Source of the DNA: Agroathelia rolfsii
Taxonomy: Eukaryota; Basidiomycota; Agaricomycetes; Amylocorticiales; Amylocorticiaceae
Length of the DNA stretch: 64,000 nucleotides
Reading direction: 5' to 3'
Assembly (NCBI GenBank): GCA_018343915.1
Contig: JABRWF010000005.1
Coordinates: forward strand, 1,337,001 to 1,401,000
Positions 11,832 to 24,690 of this stretch are shown one piece after another; within the stretch, counting starts at the first letter, position 1, and each line of letters opens with the position of its first letter. A program made the translations under genes and the position numbers. Below the pieces are notes generated by a model, which worked only from the letters and a program-made list of their open reading frames with translations, did no database searches and had not been told where the DNA came from.

Positions 11832-14830
11832 TCAGATCTCTCCTTCCTCCGGCGTCTCTTCCCTAACAGGGGCCGTCGGTGGGGTCGCGTTGTCGACATC
11901 CATGGCGGATCGATTATCCTCACGGTCATAACGTGCTCTCTAATATCGATAATCAGTACATGCAACTTGCGTGAAATCAGGTGATTCCACCTACTTTCTC
12001 ATCGTAAACACGATCATCGTAAGGTTCTGCGCGCCTAGGGTCATCGTGATAATATGAAACACTTCGACTACGTTCGAGAGGTGGCTCATCCCAGTCGCGG
12101 GGAGGATAATCATACCTACGACGTTCATCTCTTTCATAATCACGGTAGTCATAGTCGCGATGATGCTTGGAAGAACGATGGCTGCGATCGTGTTCGCGGT
12201 CACGCTCTTTGGTATAATCCGCTCTGGAGTAGTCTCGGGAAGATCTGTGGGATTCTGAGTATCTAGAACGTCTACTATCATCCCACCGTTCATGATCCCT
12301 GTAGGCGTCACGATCGCGGTCGCGTTCGCGTTCACGCCCACTGCGTTCACGTGCACGCTCGCTCTCATATGTTGATGTATCCCGCGGAGGTTCTTTGCGT
12401 TTTCGACCAGTAACGGAACCACCGTCTTCAGAGTTAGTCTCCCTCATTCGTTCCTGTATGCCAAGTTAGACCATTGAAAGTTGCAAACGCATAAGTTATT
12501 TACTTTCTGCCGCTTCACATATTTGTCGAACGCAGCACGACGACCGTCTTCATCGACTGCTTTGAACTCGGGGAGGTGTTCCATTAAAGGTACTGCCTGC
12601 AAGTCCTGGTTAGTGATTGAAAAGCAGCCAATGAAACCATCTTACCGATTCATATGACAAATTGATGTCGATAGGATCGAGCAATTTCTTAAGTGCATAG
12701 CGCAAGTCATCTTGGAGGTGACGTTGCCTGCGCTCGGCCTTTTTGCGTTCTTCGTTTTGTCTTTTGATTGCTTGATCACGAAGCTAGGTATCGGTTAGAA
12801 TGACAGACACTCGTGGATTGAGATAATGATACGTGCAGTTTCGAAAGCCTCTTGAAAGGTTTCCTCCGTGAAATCTTTCAGCTCAATAGAGTCAATTTCT
12901 TTGATGACTTTGATGAACTCATCAAACGTCGTATCCACGCCGACTGAGAATGCCGCCTTGGTTTGGCCCTCCTCGGCGTCTGCGTCACCGCTGCTTGTAG
13001 AGGTCAACTTGTCATTATGTTTGTCAATAGTCGCGTTGATAGTGACGAGCTTGGTGTCAAGGACTTGGTCAAGCTGGTCAACGACATCCCAGAATAGTTC
13101 CAAAGGGTTGGATCCAGGGTTCCCAAGCAAGTCGAGATAGCGGTCATCTGACGAGAAGAGGGGATACATGTTCTTCCATTTAGATCGAGCCTTGATTTTT
13201 CCGTCTGCAACTAGTTCTTGTAAAAGAGCCTGGGGCGTATATGAGTCTTGGGACTGAAAGAGAGGGGGTGATAACTAACCTTGAAGGCCTCCCGGGCTTT
13301 GCGTTCTCTTCTCGTCTTTTCTATCTGAGAACGACGGAGCTGCTCGTCAAATTCCCGCTCCTTGACCCGGCTGTAGTCTTCAAATGCCAAAAGGATATCG
13401 AGAGAAGGAAGTTTCTGTAGTTCAAGATCATTCTTCCACTCTTCAGACTCCAATACCATTTCATGAGCTTTCCTCCATCGAGTAGTCACTTCAACCCCTA
13501 AATCTTTGAACAATGAGACCAATTTTGAAATACTACGCGAGCGAGCAGCTCGAGTTTCTTGCTATTGCAAATAGTGAGACCAAAAAGTATTGATTGATCC
13601 AGAAACGCAACGTACGACATCACGTTCTTTCAATTCAGCAACGTATTCTTCAAAGATGAGTTTTCTCTCAGATTCGATTCGTGCCTGCTGCCAGATGGGG
13701 TGCTGGGAGAAGAGCTTGTCGGCGGTTGCAAATGTTGTGTAATGAAAAACGTTGGGATTTCCTTTGAGCATATTCCGGATCGCAGGTCGAAGCTTGGCTA
13801 GACGAGCGTCTTTTTCTTCCTGTTCTTTCGCCTTCAATTGATCCACGTACTAAAAGTAGTCATTAGGAAAGTACATTAATAAGCAATAAACGCGAAATAC
13901 CTTCTGCCATGCAGCTTTCTTCTCAGCCAAGGTATTCAGGGCTTTGTACAAGGGGTCCGTGATGATAGCACGCATTGTTTGGTCCCAAGTCCAGGTGGCG
14001 TCTACACCGGCTTTTTTGAGCAGGTGAGTGAATGCCTTCTCGCCCTCCTCAAGTGACTGATATCCATTATGTGGTATGACAGGGTCATCACCCAAATTTG
14101 GACGCGCAGGCAAAGAGGTAGTGACCGCCATGGGAAGTCCACCCGTGTGTTGGCCGACTGCGAGAGTGTTAGCACCATTCTGAGGAGGCTGAAAAGGTGA
14201 TCCAGGAGCACCAGCACCGTTGGCTGCTACGAGGGCGCCCGAGGCGACAGCTACCGGGGCACTGATAGAATATTAGCAAAGGGGCACTGCATTCAATAAG
14301 ATTGTGACGCACGGAAGGGCATTGGGGGCACCGGCAACTCGGTTGTCTTTGCCTTCCTTCTCAACTTTTTCGAGGAGTAGCAACAGCTCATCGGGCATAT
14401 CCCATTTTGATTCCTTTGTATCAGTCTAAATAGTACCATAAAATCAGTTGAAAATGTCACGAGAGTAGATAGGACAACCTACATTGTAATAGTATTTACG
14501 ACCGTTAGAGAAGTATTCCTTCCACTTGGTTTGACCCAGGGCACGCTGGGTAATGCAATAAGAATAGACAGAAGAAATATCTGAAGTGAAGATAACGAAC
14601 CTCAAAGGGTGTCTTGAGATCTGTAATAATATTACAAAATGAGTGTCACAAGTAAATGCAGTAGCAATTGCTCAGCGCTTACCGTCGGGCTTTTCCCACA
14701 CACTCTGTTTGGTGGTTGTGTTGAACCAGTATGTTCGACCCTCTGGATTACGATGCTCCGTCTAAATGCGGTATTGTGCTTCAGAAGGTGTGCGGACAGC
14801 CGTTCACAGTCTACATACCCAGACGTTCAT
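11832..14830 (-). CDS. PRP40: Pre-mRNA processing factor PRP40 (WW and FF domains)
   Basis: PRP40 is a U1 snRNP-associated factor that bridges the 5' splice site and the branch-point complex early in spliceosome assembly. The start at 14830 encodes MNVW, followed across an intron by the rest of WW domain 1 (TEHRNPEGRTYWFNTTTKQS). WW domain 2 follows (WKEYFSNGRKYYYNTDTKES...DMP). After a low-complexity Ala/Gly/Asn linker come at least four FF domains, for example around KAFTHLLKKAGVDATWTWDQ, RPAIRNMLKGNPNVF, LVSLFKDLGVEVTTRWRKAH and LFSSDDRYLDLLGNPGS. The C-terminus is a long Arg/Asp/Ser-rich tail (RERERDRDRDAYRDHERWDD), typical of splicing factors, ending EETPEEGEI at 11832. About ten short introns are present, fitting in an intron-rich genome. 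Convergent with tropomyosin (171 bp), divergent from ETR1. Confidence 0.93.
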
Positions 14831-15032
14831 GATGATGTTGCCGGAAGAAAAGATGAAATTAGCAATTGCTGCATTCATAGGCCAATGGCCATGGCCTCGG
14901 CCTGGCTGTACCGGCAGCTAAGTGACGACATTGTGCTTTACCTTGAACTTGGAGCGAACTCGGAATAACTTGAGCGACAACGGTCGTCGTATTCAGATCT
15001 GACGACTTAAACACTAACATATTTGACCTATC
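14831..15032. promoter_or_regulatory. Bidirectional promoter, PRP40 / ETR1
   Basis: These 202 bp lie between two divergent start codons. I see no TATA box. The region contains a CGGCCTGGC/GCCGG-rich patch around 14895-14920. Nothing else is recognisable. Confidence 0.5.
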
Positions 15033-16577
15033 ATGCAACATCTTAGCACTGTGCTACGACAAACCCCTCAGAAGGTGTACAAAACTGGGTTTCGTCTTGC
15101 AAACCCAGGCTATCGTACTTTTCACAAGTCTCTCACTCTTGAGGCCAATCGTGCATTCGGGTTTAGGCAGAACGGCAACCCTGCAGAGGTTATCGCTGGC
15201 TTCACATTTCCTGACTTGAAGCCGCCCCCTCCTGGTACTCTGAACATAGAGCTTATACTTGCACCCATCCATCCGGCAGACATAAATGTTATTGAAGGTG
15301 TATATCCAGTTCGGCCTTCTGTTACAGAAGACCTGAATCCACAAGGGCCCGCTAGTGCGGAAGACCCTATAAAACTTGCCGGAAACGAAGGTTTGGCTAA
15401 GGTGACGAGTGTCGGGGACAACGTATCCGGATTCAAAGAAGGCGATTTAGTTGTGTTCTTGAAGCAACAATCTGGTACATGGATATCTGCGTATGGGAGA
15501 TGGTTTTGTCGGTGATACTTATGCTAACGTTGCAATTGACGTTTAGAAAAAATGTGTCAACCGAGGATGTTGTGAGGCTTGATTCGCATGGGGGTCGTTT
15601 GAGCTACGTAAACGCTGCGACTATATCAGTTCGTATCAAACCTTTTTTCCTTGGGATTCAGTCTGACAGTACTTATGGTGACAGGTCAATCCTGCAACAG
15701 CATACAATATGATACATAACTTCACCGAACTACTTGAAGGGGATTGGCTCGTTCAGAATGGTGCCAACAGTGCTGTATGATTCTTGATATTTGGTCTTGA
15801 AGTCTGCCTGATACATGTAATTAGGTGGGCCAAGCCGTGATCCAAGTTGCAGCTTACAAAGGCATCAAAACAATCAATTTAGTTCGTGACCGGTATGTCG
15901 CTGGTACGAGGATGCAACGAATTTTGTTAACGATTGCTGTATGATCGCAAGTGACGACATCCACACACTGAAATCTGAGCTACAGTCTTTGGGCGCAACT
16001 CACGTCTTTACCTACTCCGAAGCCATAGAACTAGGGAAGCAAGTCAAAGAGTTAACGGGAGGTAAGGTAATACCTCAAATAATTGCAAAAAAAAAGTCAG
16101 CAGACATACTAACTCCCTTTTGTAGGAAATACGTTTAGGATTGAACTGTGTTGGCGGCAAAGAAGCATCTGCAGTTACACGCCTTCTTGGAAAGGATGCT
16201 CACTTGGTCACCTACGGAGGGATGTCAAAACAGCCTATCACGTTGCCTACATCTCTTTTCATTTTTAAGAATTTGACCAGCCATGGTTTCTGGCAAAGTA
16301 GATGGTATTCGAGCAAAACGTTAGGCGACAGACAGAAGATCATCAAGGCCTTGACAGAAATAATGTCTTCAGGCAAGGTGAGCTATCAAAGTTTGACGGA
16401 ATTGACTGTGGCTTAAGTCTTGAGCAGTTCCAGGAGACGAAACATCAGATTGTAACTATCTCTGGCGAATTAACTGACGAGGAGGCAACCTCCAAGCTGA
16501 GAGACATCATTTCCAAGATTAACAGTGGAAGATACGGAAAGAAGGTCCTATTGAAAGTAGAAAGAACATCGTCGTAA
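15033..16577 (+). CDS. ETR1: Mitochondrial trans-2-enoyl-thioester reductase
   Basis: This NADPH-dependent MDR-family enzyme performs the last reduction of mitochondrial type II fatty acid synthesis, the pathway that supplies octanoate for lipoic acid. A presequence (MQHLSTVLRQTPQKVYKTGF) leads into RAFGFRQNGNPAEVI. The active-site region LILAPIHPADINVIEGVYPV carries the Asn of the family, followed by AGNEGLAKVTSVGDNVSGFK. Nucleotide binding is shown by WLVQNGANSAVGQAVIQVA and INLVRDR, then LNCVGGKEASAVTRLL, HLVTYGGMSKQPITLP and FWQSRWY. The last intron is 16378-16427 (50 bp), joining SSGK to FQETKHQ. The stop at 16575-16577 lies only 51 bp from the stop of the convergent p24 gene. All key motifs are present after removing several introns. 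Confidence 0.93.
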
Positions 16578-16628
16578 CTAAACATAGTCGTAGTATAAAA
16601 GTAAATAACCGGATGAATCATGGCCAAA

Positions 16629-17440
16629 TTATCTCATCTTCCTATCCTCGAAGAAGCCCTGGAAGCAAAGACGAGAGATGAATTCAAAGCCAGATGGATC
16701 ATAAGAATGAAGCTCAATACCTTTAGATGACGCAGTTGCCACGCGCATGTAGCAACAAGGACGATGATCTGTGCGACACTGTACCAAACAGCCTTAGCGT
16801 TAGTTGCCTCGCTAAGATCTCGGAATGCTGCCTCCCGTTCCCGTTGATATTGCTGTTCTCGCCGGATATCTTCAACCTTTTGATTTAGATCTCGAATTTT
16901 GCCAGCGACTGAAGAAACATGGTTGCGGTCGTGATCCTGGTCTGGCATTGTATTTCCAACGATGACATCCAAGTAAAGCCGAATGTGTGTGTTCGAGAAC
17001 CAGGAGGTGTAGTTTGTAGAAATACAGATAGAATGGTCGCCAGACTCGTGCGATGTGAAGGTAAATCTTCCCTCGCTGGGGCCCAAAGTATTGACGACAC
17101 TATGTTCGCTTTCCATTTCCTATAATTGTGTCAAAACAATCGAGGGTCATTTTCATAGAAATACAGACTCACATCCACTTGGACCAGGATGCCAAGTTCG
17201 GAGTTCTCAAGATATTTTTGCTGAGCCTCATTCCATTCCAATGCACGGTAATGGCCTACAGGCACATGAATATGCATGTTGCAGCGGATTGTAATGCCAA
17301 GTTTGCATACCTTCAACTACCGTGTCAGTGGGGAGTTCCTCAATGAAACATCTTTTTTCGTTGGCATCCAAATACATATGAAGGCCACGAACTGTCGAGT
17401 GGAAGATAGATAGGGCCAGCAATAGTCGTAAATGATGCAT
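16629..17440 (-). CDS. p24 family cargo receptor (emp24/GOLD), alpha type
   Basis: p24 proteins cycle between ER and Golgi in COPI/COPII vesicles and help load cargo such as GPI-anchored proteins. Four exons (17440-17311, 17255-17173, 17119-16721, 16658-16629) sum to 642 nt and give 213 residues, the normal size. A signal peptide (MHHLRLLLALSIFHSTVRG) precedes the GOLD domain, with ANEKRCFIEELPTDTVVEG typical of the alpha subfamily (Erp1/TMED9). GDHSICISTN holds the second conserved Cys. A coiled coil (KIRDLNQKVEDIRREQQYQR) and one transmembrane helix (WYSVAQIIVLVATCAWQL) follow. The short cytosolic tail LKGFFEDRKMR carries the diphenylalanine COPII signal. The terminal exon encodes only the tail. 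Confidence 0.93.
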
Positions 17441-17655
17441 GTTGTCAGTACCAAGGGAATAGCAGTAGTAGCCTGAGAGTGTACAGTTGCCAGTCTTATG
17501 AGAGAAGCTACGTGCCGGTCGACAAGATGCTTCCGGTCCAATGCCTTCGAAATTTCACCAACAACACTTCAAGTTGCTAGTATTACTACTTACTACTACT
17601 TCTCTTTCTGCGACTGAGCCAACCTGAAATAGTAAATCCCCAGTCGAACTCAGCC
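17441..17655. promoter_or_regulatory. Bidirectional promoter, p24 / RPF1
   Basis: A 215-bp divergent spacer. It contains a tandem TACT/TTACTACT repeat around 17577-17605 and no TATA box. Confidence 0.45.
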
Positions 17656-19030
17656 ATGCTTTCAAGTCGGTTTGAGCCATCCTCTATAAAAAACAAGATG
17701 AAGAGGGAAGAGGTCTTCCGGAAATCCAAAAAGGCCAAGAATCAGCTGAAGCTGCAGAAACGTCTTGGGCAAGCAAAATTGGAGGCGTCAGATCCTGTAG
17801 CAAAAAAAGTTGGTTTTCAAGCAGCCCTCTTGGACCATGGATGAATATTAATGCTAGAATAATCTCAGAAACGCCTTGCCGAAAATGTTCCCAAAACACT
17901 AGACAACATGCGTGAACATGATCCATCTATGCTGCCACCTGAACAGTCTTCTGTACAAGTCGTAAATGAATCTACTGCAGACATGGCGGCAGATCCTTTC
18001 CAATCCTACTTTACGTCCGTCGAAGATCCTATGTCACCGCCAAAAGTTTTGATAACCACATCCGCTCAGGCGTGCAAATCTACCTATGAATTCTGTGACG
18101 AGCTTGTAGGAGTATTTCCGGGTGCAGAGTTCATTAGACGGAAAAAGGGAAAAGGATTCGAGCTCGGGAAAATCGCCGGCTGGGCGGCGAACAGGGGATA
18201 TAAACACCTCTGTGTTGTTAACGAAGATCGTAAAAAAGCAAGTACGTGAGTCACTGCATGAATCATCATATTATATTTTTGACAATTTCATCAGACGCAA
18301 TTACTTTAGTTCACTTACCTCACGGGCCAACATCATATTTCAAGCTGACTTCGGTTCAGCTTACTCGTGAACTTTACGTATGTTCTCCTTTAAGAGATGA
18401 CATTCCGACTTCTAACAACAACACAGGGGCATGCCAGAGCAACTCCCCACAATCCTGAGCTTGTGTTGAATGGATTTGCTACCCGCTTGGGCCACACAGT
18501 TGGTCGCATGTTTCAAACGCTTTTCCCACCTATGCCAGAGTTCCAGGGTAGACAGGTTGTAACATTGCACAACCAAAGAGATTTTCTGTTTTTTAGAAGA
18601 CATCGGTGAGGGCAACGTCTACTATGTTTGTATACTTTGCTGGACAACCTTTGCAGATACGCTTTCCGGTCCCCAGAAAAAATTGCTCTACAGGAAATTG
18701 GCCCGCGCTTTACTTTAAAATTAAAATACATGAAGAAAGGTTTGCCGGCAGTTCAAAACTTCGGGGAGGCACCTCGATCATTAGTAGTAGACGAGGATGC
18801 AAATCAGATTGACGAAGGTCCTGATCAGATGCCAGAAAGAGACAGCCAAACAGATGACGTTCTGCAATCTGCGGATCAAGGTGGTATTGGTTCTCATGGC
18901 CCAGCAGGACAAGATGAGTACATCTGGATCTGGAAGGTGAGTGAATTATGCTCATTCAATCGTCTTCGTTCTCTCAATTTCTCTGTTCCAGCCTGAACTC
19001 GAAACATCGAGACGCACATTCTTCTTATAA
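17656..19030 (+). CDS. RPF1: Ribosome production factor 1 (Brix domain)
   Basis: RPF1 is a nucleolar Brix-domain protein needed for processing of 27S pre-rRNA and assembly of the large ribosomal subunit. The N-terminus is basic and Lys-rich ([19 protein letters not shown]), followed by [18 protein letters not shown]. The Brix domain starts at [20 protein letters not shown] and runs through [69 protein letters not shown] and [20 protein letters not shown]. The domain closes with [16 protein letters not shown]. An acidic, Gln-rich insert precedes the conserved end [11 protein letters not shown] with stop at 19028-19030. About six short introns are present. It is followed in the same direction by SPF1, the only tandem pair in the block. 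Confidence 0.95.
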
Positions 19031-19448
19031 CTACGCGTCTATGCCTAGTTCTACTTTGCTCATGGCAACAAAGGCGTCTGGGACCGTCGTCATGAGTGGC
19101 GAAAAGGGCCATAGGTCGGACTTCCCAGCCTGTGATAATGGACAGCGTTCCGATAGAAATCATTGCCGTGGTGTAAAGAGCTATCATGATTCTTTGGATT
19201 GTAGTCTCAAGCTACTTGTAATAGTACATGACATTATCACTGTCTCAATATGTGATAATATATTTACTGTGAAAGTGATCAACAAGAAATCAAGTTGCGC
19301 TGAGGGATGATATTACTTATGATGTTTCCTGACACGTGCTTCTCTGACGCGTCTATTCGTATCCTGAGTCCGAGTCTGGTTCCGTCAGCGCTTCGACACT
19401 GCTCTCCACCTTCTCGCTGGGTTCTTCATTGGCATACGTTGGCCAACC
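19031..19448. other. RPF1-SPF1 intergenic region
   Basis: This 418-bp spacer holds the RPF1 3' UTR and the SPF1 promoter. A CACGTG palindrome occurs near 19333. No gene is seen; the short frames have no motifs. Confidence 0.5.
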
Positions 19449-22400
19449 ATGTACAGTTTGAGCAATAACTATTGACACACGAGACAAACTAATATCTGTA
19501 CAGGGTCACAATTGTCAGTCCTGAAATACAGCGTGCCAGCTTGCACACGTCGATACCTTGGTATTCGCACCTTTATGGTCTCCCTTTCTTGAGCTTGTAT
19601 CCTATCTTTGCATATGCCTACTTGTTCAACTATGACCGCTGGATTAAGAGTGAGGAATGGACCTTCTTGGCATGCGTTCTCCTCGGCTCGGGTCATGCAT
19701 TGAGTTTCCTGGTTACAAGGTGGAATGCGGGTGCAAAAGCTTGGGTCACCACCCGTAAGGTGCGTCTTAGAACAGGACCCGGAAATTTTGTTGACGTTGC
19801 TCATTTTCCCTCTTTCTTTCTCTCGCTTTAACCAGGCCAGATCTTTGGAGGCAGCCGATTGTATTAGACTCGTTCCCTTCCAACATCGTGGACAAGGCGA
19901 AATTGTACCGCTTTTGCGCAAGATCACAGACGGAGCCATGACTTACATGTTCGAATATCAACGTGATACTTATACACTCTCATCGACATCGCCTATCACT
20001 TTCGAGCGCCTACCGTATCCATCTTCAAAAAAACCACCTCTTTCTACATTTTCTAAGCCAGCAGGGTTAACATCGAAGCATCTTTCGACACTTGCATCTC
20101 TATATGGGAAGAACGAGTTCAATGTTCCGGTGCCATCCTTTACGGAACTGTTCGCGGAGCACGCAACTGCCCCATTCTTTGTGTTTCAAGTTTTCTGTGT
20201 CGCTCTTTGGTGCCTGGACGAGTATTGGTACTACAGCTTGTTCACACTCTTTATGCTGGTTGTTTTCGAATGCACTGTGGTATGGCAGGTAAGGAGACCT
20301 CTCGCAATCAGATTTTCATGTCGCTGACGAATTACTCCAGCGCCTACGAACACTGACAGAGTTCAGGACTATGTCTGTTTCACCCTATCCTATTCAGTGC
20401 TTCCGCAATTCAAAATGGGTCGGCATTTCAACGGATGAGCTTTTACCAGGCGACGTGGTCTCCATTGGTAGGTCCAAGGGTTTTCTTCTCTCTAGAGGAA
20501 TTCATAATTAATGTGATGTAGTTCGTCAACATGGTGAAACGATTGTTCCCGCGGATATTCTTCTCGTTCAGGGTGCCTGCATTGTCAATGAGGCGATGCT
20601 GTCTGGAGAATCCACACCGCTCCTCAAGGAATCAATCGAACTCCTTGATGGTTCGGAGCATCTTGACGTTGATGGTCAGCACAAGAATGAGATACTTTTC
20701 AGTGGTACCAAAATTCTTCAATCTACCCCTTCGAGTAAGTGGCTTTTGACATTTCAAGTCAAACAAAAACTTATTTGTCTTGACAGAGAGCAACTCAACC
20801 CCCGACGGTGGATGTATGGGCATTGTCTTGCGCACTGGTTTCGGAACTGCGCAAGGCCAACTGGTTCGCACCATGATTTTCTCCACGGAACGCGTTTCCG
20901 CCAACAATCTTGAATCCTTCTTGTTCATTGGGTTCCTTCTTATCTTTGCTATTGCTGCGAGTTGGTATGTTTGGACCAAAGGTAAGCTCACCGATCAATG
21001 GCCTAGTTTCAGTCCATTTAGCTTGGCGGTTAGGACTGGAGCGCGAACTCAAGAAATCGAAGTTGCTGTTGGACTGTGTGCTCATCATCACCAGCGTCGT
21101 ACCACCGGAGCTTCCTATGGAGCTCTCTCTTGCTGTTAATGCCTCCCTAGTCGCTTTGAGCAAATTTGGTTTGTCGTCCTTTTGCTATATTCATCTGTCT
21201 CATTCTGAACACTTGAGTATAGCCATTTTCTGCACTGAACCCTTCCGGATTCCATATGCTGGTCGGGTAGACGTGTGTTGCTTTGATAAAACGGGTACCC
21301 TCACTGCGGAAAACTTGATCCTTGAAGGCGTGGCAGGATTAAAGTAGGTTCTTCCTAAGAATGTTTTGATTACTAGCTGACTCTCAGGGTAGTACTGACA
21401 GCAAGCAGTTGATCCACGTCAAAGAGGCCAATGTCAAGACTGTTCAGTGCCTTGCTGCGGCCCACGCCCTAGTAAAACTAGACGATGGGACAATTGTTGG
21501 CGACCCTATGGAACGCACTACTTTGGAAGCTCTCGAATGGCAACTGGCTTCTGGCGATGTCGTTTCGGCCTCGAAGAAAGAAGCTAAATCAGAGTCTCAA
21601 CTAATCATCCGTCGTCGCTTTCAATTTTCTTCGGCCCTCAAACGCATGTCAACAGTGTCAACTCTTTCTAGCGGAAGGTGCTTGGCAGCGGTTAAGGGTG
21701 CTCCTGAGACCATTAAGGGCATGCTCTCGGAAATCCCTGAACATTATGACAATACATACAAATGGTTTACACGACGTGGCAGTCGTGTCTTAGCACTTGG
21801 ATACAAAGACATGGATTCCTTATCGATTGAAAAGGTAGGCAGCTGATTTGACGTTGCCTGGACTCTGTTGACGAAACCATAGATCAATAAATTGCCAAGA
21901 GACCAAGTGGAAAGCAACCTGATTTTTGCCGGCTTTCTTGTGTTCAATTCGCCTCTTAAACCTGACGCAATTGAAACCCTCAAAATGCTGGCAGATTCTT
22001 CCCATCGTGTACGTGTTGCTCCTTTATGTATATTCTCCTGAGCTTACTGATCGCTATTTCTATAGTGCATCATGATTACCGGAGATAACCCCTTGACTGC
22101 AGTCCACGTCGCCCAGGAAGTTGAAATCGTTGATCGTGAATGTTTGATTCTCGATATCAGAGAAAATCCCAAGGATGCATCCGGTATACCTCCCCGTACA
22201 TACACAAACCTCTACGAAACTCAACAGACAATTCTCAGATCTTATTTGGCACACCATTGATGATTCCAAGGTTATAGCAGTCGATGTGTCAAAACCTTTT
22301 GATCCCCAACTCTTTTTGGACTATGATGTTTGTGTCACTGGGGCTGCCATGAAACAATATGAGGGCCTACCATCGTGGAATGATCTCGTTCAAAACACTT

Positions 22401-23960
22401 GGGTCTATGCTCGCGTCTCTCCCTCTCAAAAGGAGTACATTCTGACGACGCTGAAAACCCTTGGATATACTACGTTGATGGCTGGTGATGGAACCAATGA
22501 CGTTGGCGCTTTGAAGCAGGCTCACATTGGTGTGGCTCTCCTTGATGGCACTCCGGAAGACTTGCAGAAAATTGCCGAACATCAAAAGAACGAGCGTATC
22601 AAGAAAGTTTACGAAAGTCAGCTCAAAATATCATCAAGATTTGGTCAACCCCCGCCCCCTGTACCCGTAGCCATTGCACATTTGTATCCCGACCTTGTAG
22701 AAGCCCAGAAGAAAGCCGTCAAAGATCTGGAAACCGCAAAGAAAAAGAATCCTATGGAGAAGGTTAGTTCTTGCCCATTGTAACGGGAATTTGATCTGAA
22801 GAAGCTGGCAGTTTGATCTTGCGTCGATTACTGATAAAATGGCGGATATGGACGAAGAGGAGGTCCCAAAGATCAAACTTGGAGACGCTTCCTGTGCCGC
22901 TCCTTTCACGTCGAAACTCTCTCACGTTTCTGCAGGTCCGTATCATTGTAACTTATGTTACAACCATCTCACCTTGGATTTTCAGTGTCGCATATCATTC
23001 GCCAGGGACGATGCACCCTCGTTGCTACCATCCAAATGTACAAGATTCTGGCATTGAATTGCCTGATTACTGCTTACAGTTTAAGCGTGCAATATCTCGA
23101 TGGCATTAAATTTGGGGATTATCAAGTTACGATCACCGGCATGCTCATGTCTGTCTGTTTCTTATGCATTTCTCGAGCTAAGGTACGAAATTTCTTGATT
23201 CGTTCTGGCATCCAGAACTGATCATTTAAGCAGCCCGTAGAAAAACTTTCTCGAGAACGACCACTTGGAAACATATTCAATTTATATGTCTTACTCTCAG
23301 TGTTGATCCAATTCGCTGTCCATATTGTTTCCTTGGTTTATATCACAAACCTCTCGCACTCATTGGAGCCGTAAGAATCTTGGTGTTATTTTTGCACAGC
23401 TAATCCTAATTAATCGTTTCGCAGACCTGGCATTATCGATTTAGATGCCAAATTTGAACCCAGCCTCCTGAACACTGCTATTTATTTACTAGGTCTTTCT
23501 CAGCAGGTCTCGACCTTTGCGATAAATTTCCAGGTGAGCTAATTTCGTATCTTTAAATTAAAGCACGTACTTAAATATAATAGGGTCGTCCTTTCCGCGA
23601 AGGTATTCGAGAAAATCCCGCCCTTTGGTGGGGTCTAGTGGGTGCTAGCGCCGTAGCCTTTTCAGGAGCAACCGATTTCTTACCTGAACTGAACCGTTGG
23701 CTTCAAATAGTAGAGATGGAGAATTGGGTGCGTTATTAGACTATCATAATATTAGTACCTGAACTAATCTTGCTCGGAAGTTTAAATTCCGACTTACTCT
23801 TACGATGATACTCGACTTTGTCGTGTGTTGGGCTATAGAAGTTGGATGTAAGAATCTTTTTGCTGATCTGCAGCCTAAGGAGATGATTGTTAGAGGCTGG
23901 GAAAGGCGGATGCAACGTCGGCGTGTAGAGGTATCAAGTATAGATACTAAGGCTAATTAG
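19449..23960 (+). CDS. SPF1: P5A-type ATPase, ER membrane (Spf1)
   Basis: P5A ATPases sit in the ER membrane and remove mis-inserted tail-anchored or signal-anchor helices. The start codon appears to be split: AT at 19449-19450, intron 19451-19503, then G at 19504, giving [17 protein letters not shown]. Following are the N-terminal membrane hairpins ([17 protein letters not shown]), then [20 protein letters not shown], the actuator motif MLSGESTPL and the P5A signature PPELPMELS in a membrane helix. The phosphorylation site DKTGTLT, the nucleotide-binding [17 protein letters not shown] and [14 protein letters not shown] are all present. C-terminal membrane segments end with [19 protein letters not shown] and [14 protein letters not shown]; the stop is at 23958-23960. 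About fifteen introns. All catalytic motifs are intact. It is the last host gene before the repeat region. Confidence 0.94.
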
Positions 23961-24690
23961 ATATTGAAATCACTTTACAACTAGTAAAGACCAATGCTTT
24001 ACACAGAATTGATTGTTATGACAAAATAGATAGTAATGTCATTAGCTATGTTATAAATACTGCAAAACATATATCATTGATTTGTAATACATAAAACCAG
24101 AAATATAAGGTGTAAGTAGTGTGTTAAGTAGATCACCATCTATATCAAGGCTTGCACTCTTAACTTTACTGACTAACACAACCTGCTTGTAAATACTACA
24201 GGGGATTTCAAATGATATTTACATTGACAGAAGAAATAGCACAATAAATAACATTTTTACTGTTATTTCACATGTCAATACCATTATTAGATTTAATGTT
24301 ATAAACATAAACAAAATAATTAACATTTAGTATGCTATTTATCCTGTTTATACAATTATCAACCAAATTAACAGAATAACTGCTAATATACTAAATAGAC
24401 AAATTAACAGATAAGAATAATATCTATAATTAACAGTCAAAAGAACGGTAGAATCACTAGCTAAATCAATAATTTAAATGTTGATTAATATTTTTAGAGC
24501 ATTAACAGGTTAAATTACAGTAAAGTTTGGAGTTGAATTAATATTTTATATATTGATCAACATTTTTATAGTAACATCAGATTATAATTAGCATTTTAAA
24601 TGTTATTTCTAATTTACATGCTATTAACTATTTGGCTAACTATACAATTAATAGTTAAATTAGTAATTAAACTGCTAATTCTACTATTAA
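23961..24690. other. AT-rich gene-free border between gene block and repeats
   Basis: These 730 bp after the SPF1 stop are strongly AT-rich, with many TTAAC/GTTAA and ATTAAT words and almost no CpG. No coding frame or LTR boundary is seen. It may be a fully decayed repeat or the SPF1 3' flank. Confidence 0.4.
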
